In this document: in pieces, positions 53,266 to 62,324 of the stretch
Position numbering within the stretch: position 1 is the first letter of the stretch
Layout: each line of letters opens with the position of its first letter
Assembly (NCBI RefSeq): GCF_900104845.1
Contig: NZ_FNSR01000003.1
Span: 310,001 to 374,000 of the forward strand
Direction of reading: 5' to 3'
Origin: Paraburkholderia caballeronis
GTDB taxonomy: Bacteria; Pseudomonadota; Gammaproteobacteria; Burkholderiales; Burkholderiaceae
Length of the DNA: 64,000 nucleotides
The notes under the pieces: generated by a model
Told to the model about the DNA's origin: nothing
Database searches by the model: none
Seen by the model: the letters and a program-made list of their open reading frames with translations, nothing else
Made by a program: the position numbers and the translations under genes

Positions 53266-54192
53266 TCAGCGTCCGATGCGCGTGCGCGCGACGACCGCGA
53301 ACGACAGCGGGACCGAGCCACGCGCCGCCGCCCGCTGCGGTTCGCGCGCGGCGGGTAGCGACGCGGCGCGGCCGGACAGTTCCGGCCGGCGCGCGGCGAG
53401 CCGCTGCCGTCCTGCGCTGGCGGCGACGCGGGACGGTTCGACGTCGGCCGCGAGGAGCCCCTGCATGTCGTCGCGCTCGATGCCGATCGGCTGGCCGGAC
53501 GGATCGACGATCGTTGCGGCGTTCGCGATGCGCGACGGGTTTTCGCTGTCCGCTGAATCGCAGAACGCGACGTAGAAACCGTTTTCGAGCGCGCGCGCGG
53601 CGAGCACGCGTGGCAGCCAGCCGTCGTCGCGCGGATGCGGTGACGGCGTCAGATGCGGCGCGATCAGCAGATGCGCGTCCATCAACGCCAGGGTCCGCGC
53701 GTTCTCGGCCAGGTCGTTGTCGCGGCCGATCAGCACGCCGATCCTCGTGCCCCAATGCGTGTCGAACGCCGCGATCTCGCCGCCGTGGCGGGCGTGCCGG
53801 CCGTCGCGCGAAAGCGCTTGCCGCTGCCAATGACGCTGGCCGTCCGGCAGGCAGATCGCGTAGCTGTTGAACAGCCGCCCATCGGCTGCGCGTTCGATCA
53901 ACCCGACGCCGGCTGCGACGCCGGTTTGCGCGACGGCATCCCTAACCGTTCGAAACGCGGGACTGTCGGACGTTTCCACCACGGTATCCGGCGCGCCACG
54001 ACGGGCGGTGCGCGCATTCGCGAGGTCGCCGCCGGTCAGGCATCGCTCCGGAAAAATCGCGAGCGCCACGCCGGCGCGCGCGGCCCGTTCGAGCGACGAC
54101 GCGACGAGCATCGCGTTGTGCATCGGATCGCCGTGTCGCGGCGCGAGCGGAATCGAAGCGACCCGCAGTGGAGTTGGGGACGAAGAGCGCAT
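53266..54192 (-). CDS. Nitrilase-fold (carbon-nitrogen hydrolase) protein without catalytic Cys and Lys
   Basis: A 308-residue protein of the nitrilase superfamily. The first catalytic residue Glu is in FPERCLTGG (about residue 48). The Lys expected in YRKxxL is replaced (WQRQALS), and the nucleophile Cys expected in LICYDND is Gly (VLIGRDNDLAENAR; codon at 53725-53727). So two of three catalytic residues are missing although the fold and length are preserved and the frame is open. The N-terminus after MRSSSPTPLRVASIPLAPRHG is normal. The last 50 residues are Ala/Arg-rich. Divergent from a LysR gene. Possible non-enzymatic sensor or binding protein, or a recently inactivated enzyme. Confidence 0.8.
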   Translation of the reverse strand: MRSSSPTPLRVASIPLAPRHGDPMHNAMLVASSLERAARAGVALAIFPERCLTGGDLANARTARRGAPDTVVETSDSPAFRTVRDAVAQTGVAAGVGLIERAADGRLFNSYAICLPDGQRHWQRQALSRDGRHARHGGEIAAFDTHWGTRIGVLIGRDNDLAENARTLALMDAHLLIAPHLTPSPHPRDDGWLPRVLAARALENGFYVAFCDSADSENPSRIANAATIVDPSGQPIGIERDDMQGLLAADVEPSRVAASAGRQRLAARRPELSGRAASLPAAREPQRAAARGSVPLSFAVVARTRIGR

Positions 54193-54226
54193 GATGGATG
54201 ACGGGCAAAAGACGAGGAACACCGCT

Positions 54227-54248
54227 ATTGAATGCGCGATCGTTCAAT
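54227..54248. promoter_or_regulatory. Candidate LysR operator between nitrilase-like and LysR genes
   Basis: ATTGAA at 54227-54232 and TTCAAT at 54243-54248 form a perfect inverted repeat with a 10-base spacer in the 97-base divergent promoter. A site for the adjacent LysR protein is the natural reading. Confidence 0.45.
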
Positions 54249-54289
54249 CAGTAAAATGAATCTTCTTCCCGATTCGATCACTCTCTGGA

Positions 54290-55189
54290 ATGGAACTTAG
54301 ACTGCTTCGCGCGTTTCTCGCGATCGCCGAGCTGCGGCACTACGGGCGCGCGAGCGACGCGCTGCATCTGAGCCAGCCGGCGCTGAGCAAGCAGATCGCC
54401 GTGCTCGAAGCGCAGCTCGGCGCGAAGCTGTTCGAACGCGGCCGGCACGGCGCGGAACTGACGACGTTCGGCGCGGCCTTCGTGGCGGATGCGCGCGCGC
54501 TGGTCCGCGACGCCGACGAGGTGCTGGCCCGCGCGCGCGCCGCGAGCAGCGGCCGGCGCGGCCATCTGCGCGTCGGGCTCGGACTGTCCACGTTGACGTT
54601 CGCGCCGCGCCTGATCGCCGGGTTTCGCGAGCAGCATCCGGACGTGAACGTGACGCTGCACGACCTGTCGTCGGCGGGGCAGACCGAGCGGCTGCTCGCG
54701 GACAAGCTCGACGTCGGTTTCGTGCGGCTGCCGGCGGCCGACGGGTTGTCCGCGTTCGCGGTGCTCGACGAGTCGCTGGCGCTCGCGCTGCCGCAGCACG
54801 TGCGGTGGCGGCGCGTGCCGGCGGACGCCGCGCGGCTCAACGAACCGGGTTTCGTCGCGCTGACCCGCAGCCGCGGCCCCGGCCTTGCCGCGCAGGTGGA
54901 TCGCTGGTGCGCGGCGCATGGTTTCGCGCCGCGCGTGATCCAGCATGCGGACGACATCCAGACCGTGCTCGCGTCGGTGGCCGCGGGCGTCGGCGCGGCG
55001 TTCCTGCCGTCGCGCGCGCAATACCTGCTGCGCGACGCGCGCGTGTTGCCGCTGCGCGATGCGGCTGCGCAGTGGCGCGTCGGACTCGCATGGCGCGCCG
55101 ACCGCGACGATGCGGTCGTCGAACGTTTTGTCGCGTTCGTCAAGGCGGCGGTGCGGCGCGGGGATGTGCCGCGCGGCGCGGTGGACTGA
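54290..55189 (+). CDS. LysR-family regulator (BenM/CatM-like)
   Basis: A 299-residue LysR protein: MELRLLRAFLAIAELRHYGRAS, recognition helix SQPALSKQIAVLE (about 30-42), effector domain 90-285 beginning HLRVGLGLSTLTFAPRLI. RHYGRASDALHLSQPALS is close to the BenM/CatM/OxyR-like N-terminus. Divergent from the nitrilase-fold gene, which it probably controls. Downstream lies only a decayed cytochrome gene. Confidence 0.9.
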   Translation: MELRLLRAFLAIAELRHYGRASDALHLSQPALSKQIAVLEAQLGAKLFERGRHGAELTTFGAAFVADARALVRDADEVLARARAASSGRRGHLRVGLGLSTLTFAPRLIAGFREQHPDVNVTLHDLSSAGQTERLLADKLDVGFVRLPAADGLSAFAVLDESLALALPQHVRWRRVPADAARLNEPGFVALTRSRGPGLAAQVDRWCAAHGFAPRVIQHADDIQTVLASVAAGVGAAFLPSRAQYLLRDARVLPLRDAAAQWRVGLAWRADRDDAVVERFVAFVKAAVRRGDVPRGAVD

Positions 55190-55438
55190 ATTCGAAAAAG
55201 CGGAAAAAATCCGGCAATACGCGATTCCTTGATCCGGTCATTAGGCGGAATTACCCCGCTGCGTTATTCAACGGCAGTGCGGCCATTTGGACTTTAGCGT
55301 TAGATAGTGCGATGCCGATTAATCGAACATCGGCGCAAAACGCTTATGCAGCAAGCACTTCATCGATTTCGCCGCGCGTTTTACGCGTCGATGCATTGCA
55401 TTTTGATTTTCGAGATTGGAGGTCATTCTTTCGAAAAT

Positions 55439-55707
55439 TTGTGTGCGCCTCAGGGCGGATCATCAACAACACCCATGGCGCGACCTGTCACGCGTCGGTC
55501 GGGCAGAACGACGAAACGCGGCTCGGCGGCGGACGCGAACTGGCCTCCGCATCCGGAACGTTCCGGATGCCGAATATTTCGCCGGATCGCCGGGCAAGAT
55601 GAAAGAGGTGATCGACAACACGTCGAGGCTGCCCGGCCGACGTCGAGAAGTATCGCGGGACGGCGCCCGCGACGGACGTGTTCGTTGCGCCGCGCGGCGC
55701 GGCATGA
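55439..55707 (+). pseudogene. Decayed c-type cytochrome gene
   Basis: Fragments of a dihaem or monohaem cytochrome c appear in shifting frames: GATCHASVGQNDETRLGGG then RELASASGTFRMPNISPD in one frame, GSPGKMKEVIDNTSRLPG in the next, and ADVEKYRGTAPATDVFVAPRG to a stop at 55707 in a third. The haem motif CxxCH has lost its first Cys (GATCH). Frameshifts plus loss of the haem ligand mean it is a pseudogene. The preceding AT-rich stretch 55190-55438 shows nothing I can assign. Confidence 0.65.
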
Positions 55708-55740
55708 GCGGTCGCGGCGAAGCGTTTGACGCGACGGCGT

Positions 55741-56247
55741 TCAGTCGCCCGCGCGGGGTTCGCCGCCGAACCGTTTTTCGAGCAGCGACACGAACTGCGC
55801 GACGCGCCGAACCGCCGACTGCACGATGCGGCCGTCGCGCGTCGCGTCGAAGTCCACCGCGTCGATCGCGTTGCGCACGATGAGCCCGAGTTCGGTGTCG
55901 CCCTGCATCGTCAGGCGGCGCGCGAAAAACAGCGTATCCGCGTCGATCTCGCGGGCGGCGAGCCGCAGGAAGTCGCGGCTGCCCGCGGCGATGCACAGGT
56001 CGGCTTCGCCGCCAGTCGGCGACGCCGCGAAACGGCCGGCCGTCAATGTGAGCCCGATGGCGATGCCGACATCGGTCACGTCGATCACATAACGGCGGCG
56101 TTCGAGCCTCTCGCGCGTCTCGGCGTCGAGCAGCGGCAGCAAATGCAGGTTCAGCAGCGCGGCGAGCGCGATGGCGGGCGGCCTGGCCGGCAGCCCGCCG
56201 AACACCGCGCGCAGCGACGGCAGGCGAAGCGGATGAATGATCGCCAT
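55741..56247 (-). CDS. ubiT: Ubiquinone biosynthesis accessory factor UbiT (SCP2 domain)
   Basis: A 168-residue protein with a sterol carrier protein 2 lipid-binding domain, needed in oxygen-independent ubiquinone synthesis to hold hydrophobic intermediates. ALLNLHLLPLLDAETRERLERRRYVIDVTDVGIAIGLTL and later REIDADTLFFARRLTMQGDTELGL are the UbiT (YhbT) signatures (given as landmarks, residues 30-70 and 100-125). Its ATG shares one base with the stop of ubiV (TAATG), so it is translationally coupled. It closes the ubiU-ubiV-ubiT operon. Confidence 0.9.
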   Translation of the reverse strand: MAIIHPLRLPSLRAVFGGLPARPPAIALAALLNLHLLPLLDAETRERLERRRYVIDVTDVGIAIGLTLTAGRFAASPTGGEADLCIAAGSRDFLRLAAREIDADTLFFARRLTMQGDTELGLIVRNAIDAVDFDATRDGRIVQSAVRRVAQFVSLLEKRFGGEPRAGD

Positions 56248-57194
56248 TACGCGTGTCCTCCGTTTGTTGCGCGGGTCCATTCGATGCCGCCGCGTCCGCC
56301 GGCCGCCGATGTGATGCCGGGCCGCCCGAACCAGAAGCCGTCGCACGGCGGCGCGTGCTGGAGGCCGCGCGACCGGTCGTACGCATCCTGCGGATCGAGT
56401 TCGCCGCGCGCGGCGGCCGCGACGATGTCGACGATCTCCGGCGTGTGCTGCGATTGCGGACTCACGCGCAGCACCGATACGCCGGCGTCGCGCAGCGCAT
56501 CGACGTGACGCGTCAGGTTCACGATCTGCGCGGTCTGAACCTGCACGCCGTTCAGCGCGACGAACGGCGTGCCGTCCTGCGCGGCCACCGCGATGCCGTC
56601 GGCGTCGTCCTCGCAGCGGCGTTCGCAGCAGTCCTTCTGCAGATTGTGATGCCGCGCGGTGAAGCAGCGCGCGGAAAACGCGAGCGGCGCGCGTCCGTAC
56701 ACGAGGTATTCGGTTTCGCACGGCGCACGGCGCTCTGCATGCACGGCGCGCAACACGTCCGCGTCGCAGTCGATCGGCGCGGCCCAGCGGCGCGCGCCGA
56801 GTTCCGCGAGCCAGTCGAGCATCGGCGCGCTGTAGCAGTTCACGTGCGGCCCGATCACGAACGGCGTGCCGCGCGCGAGCAGGCCGACCGCCGACATGTC
56901 GTTCGCCTCGACCGCGAATTCGCCGTTGTCCGCGATCCGGCGCAGCCGCCGCAGGTCCGCTTCGGTTTCGGTCAACGCGAGCGTCGACAGCACCACTTCC
57001 TTGCCGTGCGACGCGAGATCGCGCGCGAGGCCGAGCCAGTCGTCACCGCGCAACTCATGCCGGCGCGAGCAGACGACTTCGCGGAGATACACGACGTCGA
57101 CGCGCGACCGCGCGATCGCATCGTAGAACCGCATCACGTCGCGACGCGGCCAGTAGTAAAGGATCGGGCCGAGCGAGGTTTTCATCGGGTTCAT
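56247..57194 (-). CDS. ubiV: UbiV, oxygen-independent ubiquinone hydroxylation (U32 peptidase family)
   Basis: A 315-residue iron-sulfur protein that, with UbiU, hydroxylates ubiquinone precursors without oxygen (prephenate is the known hydroxyl donor). The four cluster cysteines are visible: one in EVVCSRRHE (about residue 42) and three in DCCERRC with ARCFTARHHN ahead of it (about 180-200). Start at MNPMKTSLG, ATGA overlap with ubiU. Despite the U32 peptidase name no protease role is known. Length and motif spacing match E. coli UbiV. Confidence 0.92.
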   Translation of the reverse strand: MNPMKTSLGPILYYWPRRDVMRFYDAIARSRVDVVYLREVVCSRRHELRGDDWLGLARDLASHGKEVVLSTLALTETEADLRRLRRIADNGEFAVEANDMSAVGLLARGTPFVIGPHVNCYSAPMLDWLAELGARRWAAPIDCDADVLRAVHAERRAPCETEYLVYGRAPLAFSARCFTARHHNLQKDCCERRCEDDADGIAVAAQDGTPFVALNGVQVQTAQIVNLTRHVDALRDAGVSVLRVSPQSQHTPEIVDIVAAAARGELDPQDAYDRSRGLQHAPPCDGFWFGRPGITSAAGGRGGIEWTRATNGGHA

Positions 57195-58216
57195 TTCCAC
57201 GGACGGGAATAGGCGCCGAGCGTGTCCTGTTGTCCTTCGGACAAGCCGGCCAACGTCGCGAGCCACGCGGCCTGCGGCTGCATCGCATCGCCGCGCTGCG
57301 CGAGCGCGTCGAGCGCCGCGCGCCACACGCGCGTGACCGCGGCCGTGTACGCGGGGCCGCGTTGCCGTCCTTCGACCTTCACCGCCGCGACGCCGATGCG
57401 CGCGAGCGTCGGCAGCAGTTCGAGCGCGTTCAGGCTCGCGGGCTCTTCCATCGTGTAATAACGTTTGCCGCCCGCGTCGAAACGGCCCTTGCAGATGGTC
57501 GGATAACTTGCGCGTTCGTCCGGATCGTAGCTGTCGACGAGCACCGGTCCGAGCTTGGCATCGAGCCGCCGGCGGCCCGCGTCGATCCGCTCGATCCACT
57601 GCACGTGACGCGCGGGCGAGCAGACGCCGCTCAGGTTCGGTGCCTCGCCGCTCGCATGCGCGGACAGCGCGCAGCGGCCCTCGACCATCACGCACAGGCT
57701 GCCGAAGCCGAACACCTCGATCTCGACCGCCGTATGCGCGATCGTGTTCTCGATCTGCTCGACGGACAGCACGCGCGGCAGCACCGCGCGGCGGATGCCG
57801 AACTCGCGCGCGAGGAAGTTGATGCCTTCGTAGCTGGTGACCGATGCCTGGACCGACAGATGCAGCCGCAGCGACGGATGGACCCTTGCCGCATACGCCA
57901 TCAATACGACATCGGCGACGATGATCGCATCGACGCCGACCCGCGCGGCGATGTCGATCGCGTTGGTCCATCGCGATAGATCGCCGCCGTGCGCATAGGT
58001 GTTGATCGCGAGCAGGACCTTCGCGCCGGCGCGATGCGCGTACTGCACGCCGTCGCCCAGCGCGCGCTCGTCGAAATTGAGGCCGGGAAACGCGCGCGCA
58101 TTCGTATCGTTCTTGAGGCCGACATAGATGCAATCGGCGCCGCCATCGACGGCGGCGCGCAGCGCCGGCGGGCTTCCCGCGGGACACACCAACTCCGGGA
58201 TCTTGAGATCGGACAT
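57191..58216 (-). CDS. ubiU: UbiU, oxygen-independent ubiquinone hydroxylation (U32 peptidase family)
   Basis: A 341-residue partner of UbiV. ELVCPAGSPPALRAAVDGGADCIYVGLKNDTNARAF at the N-terminus (landmark, residues 8-43) and the cysteines of GSLCVMVEGRCALS, GVCSPARH and YPTICKGRF (about 170-235) bind a 4Fe-4S cluster. ATG at 58216 is preferred over the GTG at 58222 because GGAG is 10 bases upstream of the ATG. First gene of the operon; the 196-base gap 58217-58412 should hold its promoter, where an FNR-type site would be expected, but I cannot identify one confidently. Confidence 0.92.
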   Translation of the reverse strand: MSDLKIPELVCPAGSPPALRAAVDGGADCIYVGLKNDTNARAFPGLNFDERALGDGVQYAHRAGAKVLLAINTYAHGGDLSRWTNAIDIAARVGVDAIIVADVVLMAYAARVHPSLRLHLSVQASVTSYEGINFLAREFGIRRAVLPRVLSVEQIENTIAHTAVEIEVFGFGSLCVMVEGRCALSAHASGEAPNLSGVCSPARHVQWIERIDAGRRRLDAKLGPVLVDSYDPDERASYPTICKGRFDAGGKRYYTMEEPASLNALELLPTLARIGVAAVKVEGRQRGPAYTAAVTRVWRAALDALAQRGDAMQPQAAWLATLAGLSEGQQDTLGAYSRPWK

Positions 58217-58412
58217 CGACACTGGACTCCATCGCCGCGGCGTGCGCCGGACGCTGTGGCGCCGTTCGCGTGCACGGCGACTCGTTTTCAGAACGATAGC
58301 GAGGGTAGCGCAAAGCGCCTCTGTTCCGGGCGGAATCTTCCGCGGCGGACTGTCGCCTTTGTCGCGATGTGAGCGGTGTCTGGATCGTTCGAATAGTCTG
58401 GATGGCGGACCA

Positions 58413-58967
58413 TCATGCGCCGACGCGCGTGCCCTTCGACGCGGTGACGATTCCCATCGAGATCAGGTCGAGCCCGAGGAACAGCGACAGCATCCACGTT
58501 GGCGTGCCGGGAAAAGTCGCGGCGAGGAAGACCGCGAGGAACAGCGACAGCCCTGCGCTGACGAGCGACAGGTTGTCGATTCGCGCGGGATCCGATTCGA
58601 TCGACGACACCATCTTGAAGAAGCCGTCGAGCACGAAGAAGATCATCAGCAGCACCGCGAGGCTGCGCGCGTGCGGCCCTTCGTTCACGAGCACGAGTAT
58701 GCCGATCAGCACCGGCACGACGACGGGCGGAATGCGCCGCACGATGTTGCGCGCGCCGCGCGTCGCGAAGAGCCGCAGCAGATGCGCGAAGCCGCAGAAG
58801 ATCAGTATCCGGCCGATGAAGAGCGGCCCGGCGATCGGCGACACGAACGGGATCAGGATGCAGAAGATCCCCGCGACGACGAGTATCGCGGACGTCGACA
58901 GCGGCCAGACGGAGCGCTTCGTCGAGCCGCTGTTCATCGGTGGCGGGTTGCGTCCTGGCTCGATCAT
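58413..58967 (-). CDS. HdeD-family membrane protein (DUF308)
   Basis: A 184-residue inner-membrane protein with five or six hydrophobic segments (STSAILVVAGIFCILIPFVSPIAG first). DUF308/HdeD proteins are linked to acid resistance in enterics, though in Burkholderiales their function is unproven. GGFxxLxxxFxxRG-like IFCGFAHLLRLFATRG is visible near residue 57. Single gene as seen, upstream region shows GGGGTA before the ATG; ATG at residue 11 is an alternative start. Confidence 0.85.
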   Translation of the reverse strand: MIEPGRNPPPMNSGSTKRSVWPLSTSAILVVAGIFCILIPFVSPIAGPLFIGRILIFCGFAHLLRLFATRGARNIVRRIPPVVVPVLIGILVLVNEGPHARSLAVLLMIFFVLDGFFKMVSSIESDPARIDNLSLVSAGLSLFLAVFLAATFPGTPTWMLSLFLGLDLISMGIVTASKGTRVGA

Positions 58968-59166
58968 GTTGCGTACCCCTTCGGCCGGAACAACCGGCGT
59001 CGGCGAATGCGGCGGGATGATGTGCCGGGCGGACGGTCACGCGGCACGGTACACGGCACGGCGCACGAGTGGATCGGCCCGAAAGACGGGGTGGCGTCGG
59101 CCAGGCCTTTTTCGTCCGGCGTCGCGCGACCGCGCAGCAACGCGTCGCCGTCGCGCGCGGACCGTG

Positions 59167-59481
59167 TTACGGATGCCCGGACACGATGTCCGAGATCGTC
59201 CAGTTGCGGTTTGCGACCAGCACGTAGTCGCCGTTCACGCCGAGCCACTGATAACCGCGCGGCGGCGCACGCAGGCCGTGGCTGCGCCAGTCGCTGATCA
59301 TGAAGTTGTGGTGGCGGTATTCGGTCGGCACACGTTGCCCCTTGTGCCAGTCGTGATACGGCATCGATGGTCTCACCTGATGCCGGCCGGGGCCGGCGTC
59401 GGGCGGTCCGGCGGCGATGGCGGCAAACGATGCGCCGGCGAGCATGATGGCAAGGAGTCGCGCTAAGGTCCGGTTCTTCAT
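59167..59481 (-). CDS. RcnB-like periplasmic protein
   Basis: A 104-residue exported protein. A signal peptide covers residues 1-23 (LLAIMLAGASFAAIAAG). The mature part has DWHKGQRVPTEYRHHNFMISDWRSHGL then RAPPRGYQWLGVNGDYVLVA, the conserved core of the RcnB/DUF2880 family associated with nickel/cobalt homeostasis in E. coli and often found with envelope stress genes. AAAGGA precedes the ATG. Metal role is family inference only. Confidence 0.85.
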   Translation of the reverse strand: MKNRTLARLLAIMLAGASFAAIAAGPPDAGPGRHQVRPSMPYHDWHKGQRVPTEYRHHNFMISDWRSHGLRAPPRGYQWLGVNGDYVLVANRNWTISDIVSGHP

Positions 59482-59902
59482 GGTCGATCCTTTTTACGAT
59501 GAAAGGACGGTTGGGTCACGGAGTTGAGGCCTCTTCGGTGCCACACTGTCAAGCAGTCTCCACGCGTCTTTCGGATACGGAAATTGCAGCCGTATGTCGT
59601 TGCGGATGCATACACAAGCAGGATAGTCTGTCCGCCGGAATTCGCGCTGGCGGCGCACACGATGGGCGCGCCTGTCGATTCGTTCGCCTGCTTCGCTCGC
59701 CGATGCGGATAGATACGTAATGCGAAACGAGCGGCGCGATGGTGCAGATGAACGAAATGGCGATCGGGGTTCGCTGTGGTCCCCATTATAGTGAAGCCGT
59801 TTTCGACTTCAAGCCGCGCTGCGCATAGCTTTTCAGGGATGAGCGCCGATAGCGAAGGCGTTGTCGTTCACGTTTGTGAACGTGGGGGGACGGCGCGGGA
59901 CG
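59482..59902. other. Intergenic region between RcnB-like and AI-2E-family genes
   Basis: A 421-base gap between two minus-strand genes, somewhat richer in A+T. It has a perfect hairpin, CGTTCAC-GTTT-GTGAACG at 59865-59882, about 20 bases downstream of the AI-2E-family stop, which could end that transcript. No gene-like frame. Confidence 0.45.
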
Positions 59903-60943
59903 TTAGCCGTCGTTGGTCAGCAGCATCGCGAAACGCCGCGTCGAATCGAACGCGGAAAACGCAATGATCAGCCCGACCGTGATCGGCACCGCAAGGAATG
60001 CACCCGCGATGCCCCACACCGACGACCATGCCGCGAGGCTGATCAGGATCACCGTGGGGCTCAGGTTCAGCGAGCCGCCCATCAGCCACGGATCGAGGAT
60101 GTGGCCGACCACGAAATTGATTACCGTGAGCGCAACGAAGATCGCAAACGCCTCGCTCAGCTGGCCGAACTGCAACGCGGCGAGCAGCGTCGGCAGTGCG
60201 ACCGAGACCAGCGAGCCGGCATACGGAATGAAGTTCAGGAGGCCGATCAGCACCGCCCACAGCTCCGCGAATTCCAGACCGATGAAGTACATGCATACCC
60301 AGCTCGCGATGCCGAGAATCACGCCGAGCAGCGCCTTCAGCGCGAGATAGGTGCCGATCTTCGCGTTGACCTCGTCGATCACCGACACGATCTGCGTGGT
60401 GCCGCCCGCGAAGGTCACGAGCTTGCGGCGGAACTTCGCGTGCTCGACGAGAAAAAACGCCGCATACAGCGTCACGACGACGATCGTCGCGATCAGCGAC
60501 GACACCGACGACAGCGTCGCGGTGATGATCGCCTGCACGTCGACGGTCGCGAGCAGGTCGCGGCGGATCGCGGTCCAGCTCGCCTCGGTCTCGATGTGCA
60601 GGAACGCGGCGAATTTCGTCAGCAGCGCCAGCAGCGTCGCCTCGTACTTCGGCGCGAGCGCCATCAGCCGGTCCTTATCGGACAGCAGCAGATCGACGGA
60701 CAGATAGACGATGAAGACCATCAGCGTGGCCGCGATCGTGTAGCGCAAGCCGGCCTTCAGCCGTTCGCCGGCATACGGAATGCGCCGCAGCAGGCCCGCG
60801 AGCCCGAAGATCACATAGGTCGCGATGATGCCGAACGCGATCGGCACCAGCACCGAGCGCCCGACGTGGAGAATCCATCCGATCAGGGTGGCGAGAACGA
60901 TGGCGCACGTACATTTCAGCAGGCCCTGGTTCATGCTTTTCAT
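59903..60943 (-). CDS. AI-2E family (PF01594) membrane transporter
   Basis: A 346-residue inner-membrane protein with about seven to eight hydrophobic segments: VLATLIGWILHVGRSVLVPIAFGIIATYVIFGLAGLL at the N-terminus, then a soluble loop (95-140) and the conserved YIGxxFxxLWAVLxxLLNFIPYxGS pattern seen here as ELWAVLIGLLNFIPYAGS near residue 225, and PxLMGxxLNLSP as DPWLMGGSLNLSPTVIL near 275. Some members export AI-2 or sodium ions; function here unknown. It starts 25 bases after the DedA stop, so they form an operon. Confidence 0.9.
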   Translation of the reverse strand: MKSMNQGLLKCTCAIVLATLIGWILHVGRSVLVPIAFGIIATYVIFGLAGLLRRIPYAGERLKAGLRYTIAATLMVFIVYLSVDLLLSDKDRLMALAPKYEATLLALLTKFAAFLHIETEASWTAIRRDLLATVDVQAIITATLSSVSSLIATIVVVTLYAAFFLVEHAKFRRKLVTFAGGTTQIVSVIDEVNAKIGTYLALKALLGVILGIASWVCMYFIGLEFAELWAVLIGLLNFIPYAGSLVSVALPTLLAALQFGQLSEAFAIFVALTVINFVVGHILDPWLMGGSLNLSPTVILISLAAWSSVWGIAGAFLAVPITVGLIIAFSAFDSTRRFAMLLTNDG

Positions 60944-60968
60944 TCGCTCGAAGAAAACGCATGCCGCG

Positions 60969-61646
60969 TCAGTCGCAGCGGGACTCGTGCTCGCGCAGCG
61001 GCGGGTCGCCGCCCGCGCGGCCGCCCCGTCTGCTCCACAGCGCGCGGACGGCGACCACGACGACGCCCGCGCCGATCACGATCGCCATCGCGGTCGGCAG
61101 GTGGGTTCGCACCCACGGCACGTTGCCGAAGAAAAAACCCGGCAGCGCCAGCGAGAAAATCCAGATCACCGCGCCGCCCGATACGAAGCGCAGGAACCGG
61201 CGGAACGGCATCGCGGTCGCGCCGGCGATCGCGGGCGCGCCGGTCCGCACGATCGCGATGAACGGCGAGAACAGCAATAGCGCGGCGCCGTGGCGTGCGT
61301 ACAGCGCGCGCGTGCGCGACGCGGCGGCGTCGAACCATCGGACCCTGGACGGCTTCCAGACGGACGCGACCGCGCGCGACAGCGCGTAGTTGAACACGTT
61401 TCCGGCGATCGCGGCGGCGACGAGCAGCGGCGCGAGCCATGCGGGCCGCAGCACGCCGATCGCGGACAGCGCGCCGGCGAGGAACAGCAGCATGTCGGCC
61501 GGCAGGAAGAAGAGCGGCAGCACGCCGACGCTGCAGAAGATGATCGCGGCGAGGATCGCGTACGCGAGCGGCCCCTGATGCACGAGCAGTGCTTCGAGGT
61601 CCTGGTCCAGCCGCGCGAAGAACTGCAGGAACGAGGCCATGCCCAC
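60969..61646 (-). CDS. DedA-family membrane protein
   Basis: A 225-residue DedA-family protein (PF09335), which in other bacteria is implicated in recycling of undecaprenyl phosphate and membrane potential. The family-core segment is FSPFIAIVRTGAPAIAGATAMPFRRFLRFVSGGAVIW near residues 130-165 (given as a landmark), with the conserved FxPxxRxxAPxxAG pattern. About five hydrophobic segments. I choose GTG 61646 since AGGAGGG is 8 bases upstream; ATG 61640 is an alternative. Operonic with the AI-2E-family gene. Confidence 0.85.
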   Translation of the reverse strand: MGMASFLQFFARLDQDLEALLVHQGPLAYAILAAIIFCSVGVLPLFFLPADMLLFLAGALSAIGVLRPAWLAPLLVAAAIAGNVFNYALSRAVASVWKPSRVRWFDAAASRTRALYARHGAALLLFSPFIAIVRTGAPAIAGATAMPFRRFLRFVSGGAVIWIFSLALPGFFFGNVPWVRTHLPTAMAIVIGAGVVVVAVRALWSRRGGRAGGDPPLREHESRCD

Positions 61647-62324
61647 GGGATGCGCCCTCCTGGAGTCGGGCGTCCAGTATAGCGACAACGCGAAGTTGGC
61701 TAACGCTGTGCGTCCGCGGGGTGTTCAGGCCGGGCGGCGGCGGATATTTTCCGGGGCATCCGCATGAACGGCTTTATCTTTATCGCTATCGATCGAGATT
61801 TTCCCGATATCGAAAACGTTTGCCGTTGGAATCAGGACATAAAACCTGAAAAAATATAAGGAAATCAGGCTTGACGTTATTTGACGATTCTTTCGCCCGT
61901 CATTCACTAGCCTTGATCGAGATATTCTGCGATTCTGATTGCATCAACGAATTCGCGCAAGAGGCACTTATCCCGACTCAATAAGCGCTAGCATGGGACG
62001 TTAATTCGGGTATCCGATGCGGGAACGCCAACGGGCCTGTCTCAGTCACGCACATCCTGCATTCGAGCCGGCGCGCAGTTCGTCGCCGCGAACAGGAGGG
62101 GCCGTCGCATCGCCGGGCAATCCGGAATGCGACGCCGCGCGTTTTTGCCGTGAACACAGGGGCAAAACAATGCGCGAGGCCGCCGATACGTGATGCCGTG
62201 ACAGGTCGATGCGCTCGCGCGCGCGCCGTGTCGGAACGACAACAAGCTGTGAACAGGCCGTAAACAGGCAGGTGGGCTCGTCGTTGTCGGAGCCAGGGCA
62301 ATACACGTGTACGGGGGCATCTCG
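61647..62324. other. Long intergenic region upstream of two small genes
   Basis: A 678-base region between divergent genes, with an AT-rich core at about 61780-61990 that contrasts with the surrounding GC-rich DNA. I see no gene with family resemblance on either strand (a 250-codon minus-strand frame from 62798 is antisense to the small genes). It probably carries promoters for both directions; no precise element assigned. Confidence 0.4.
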
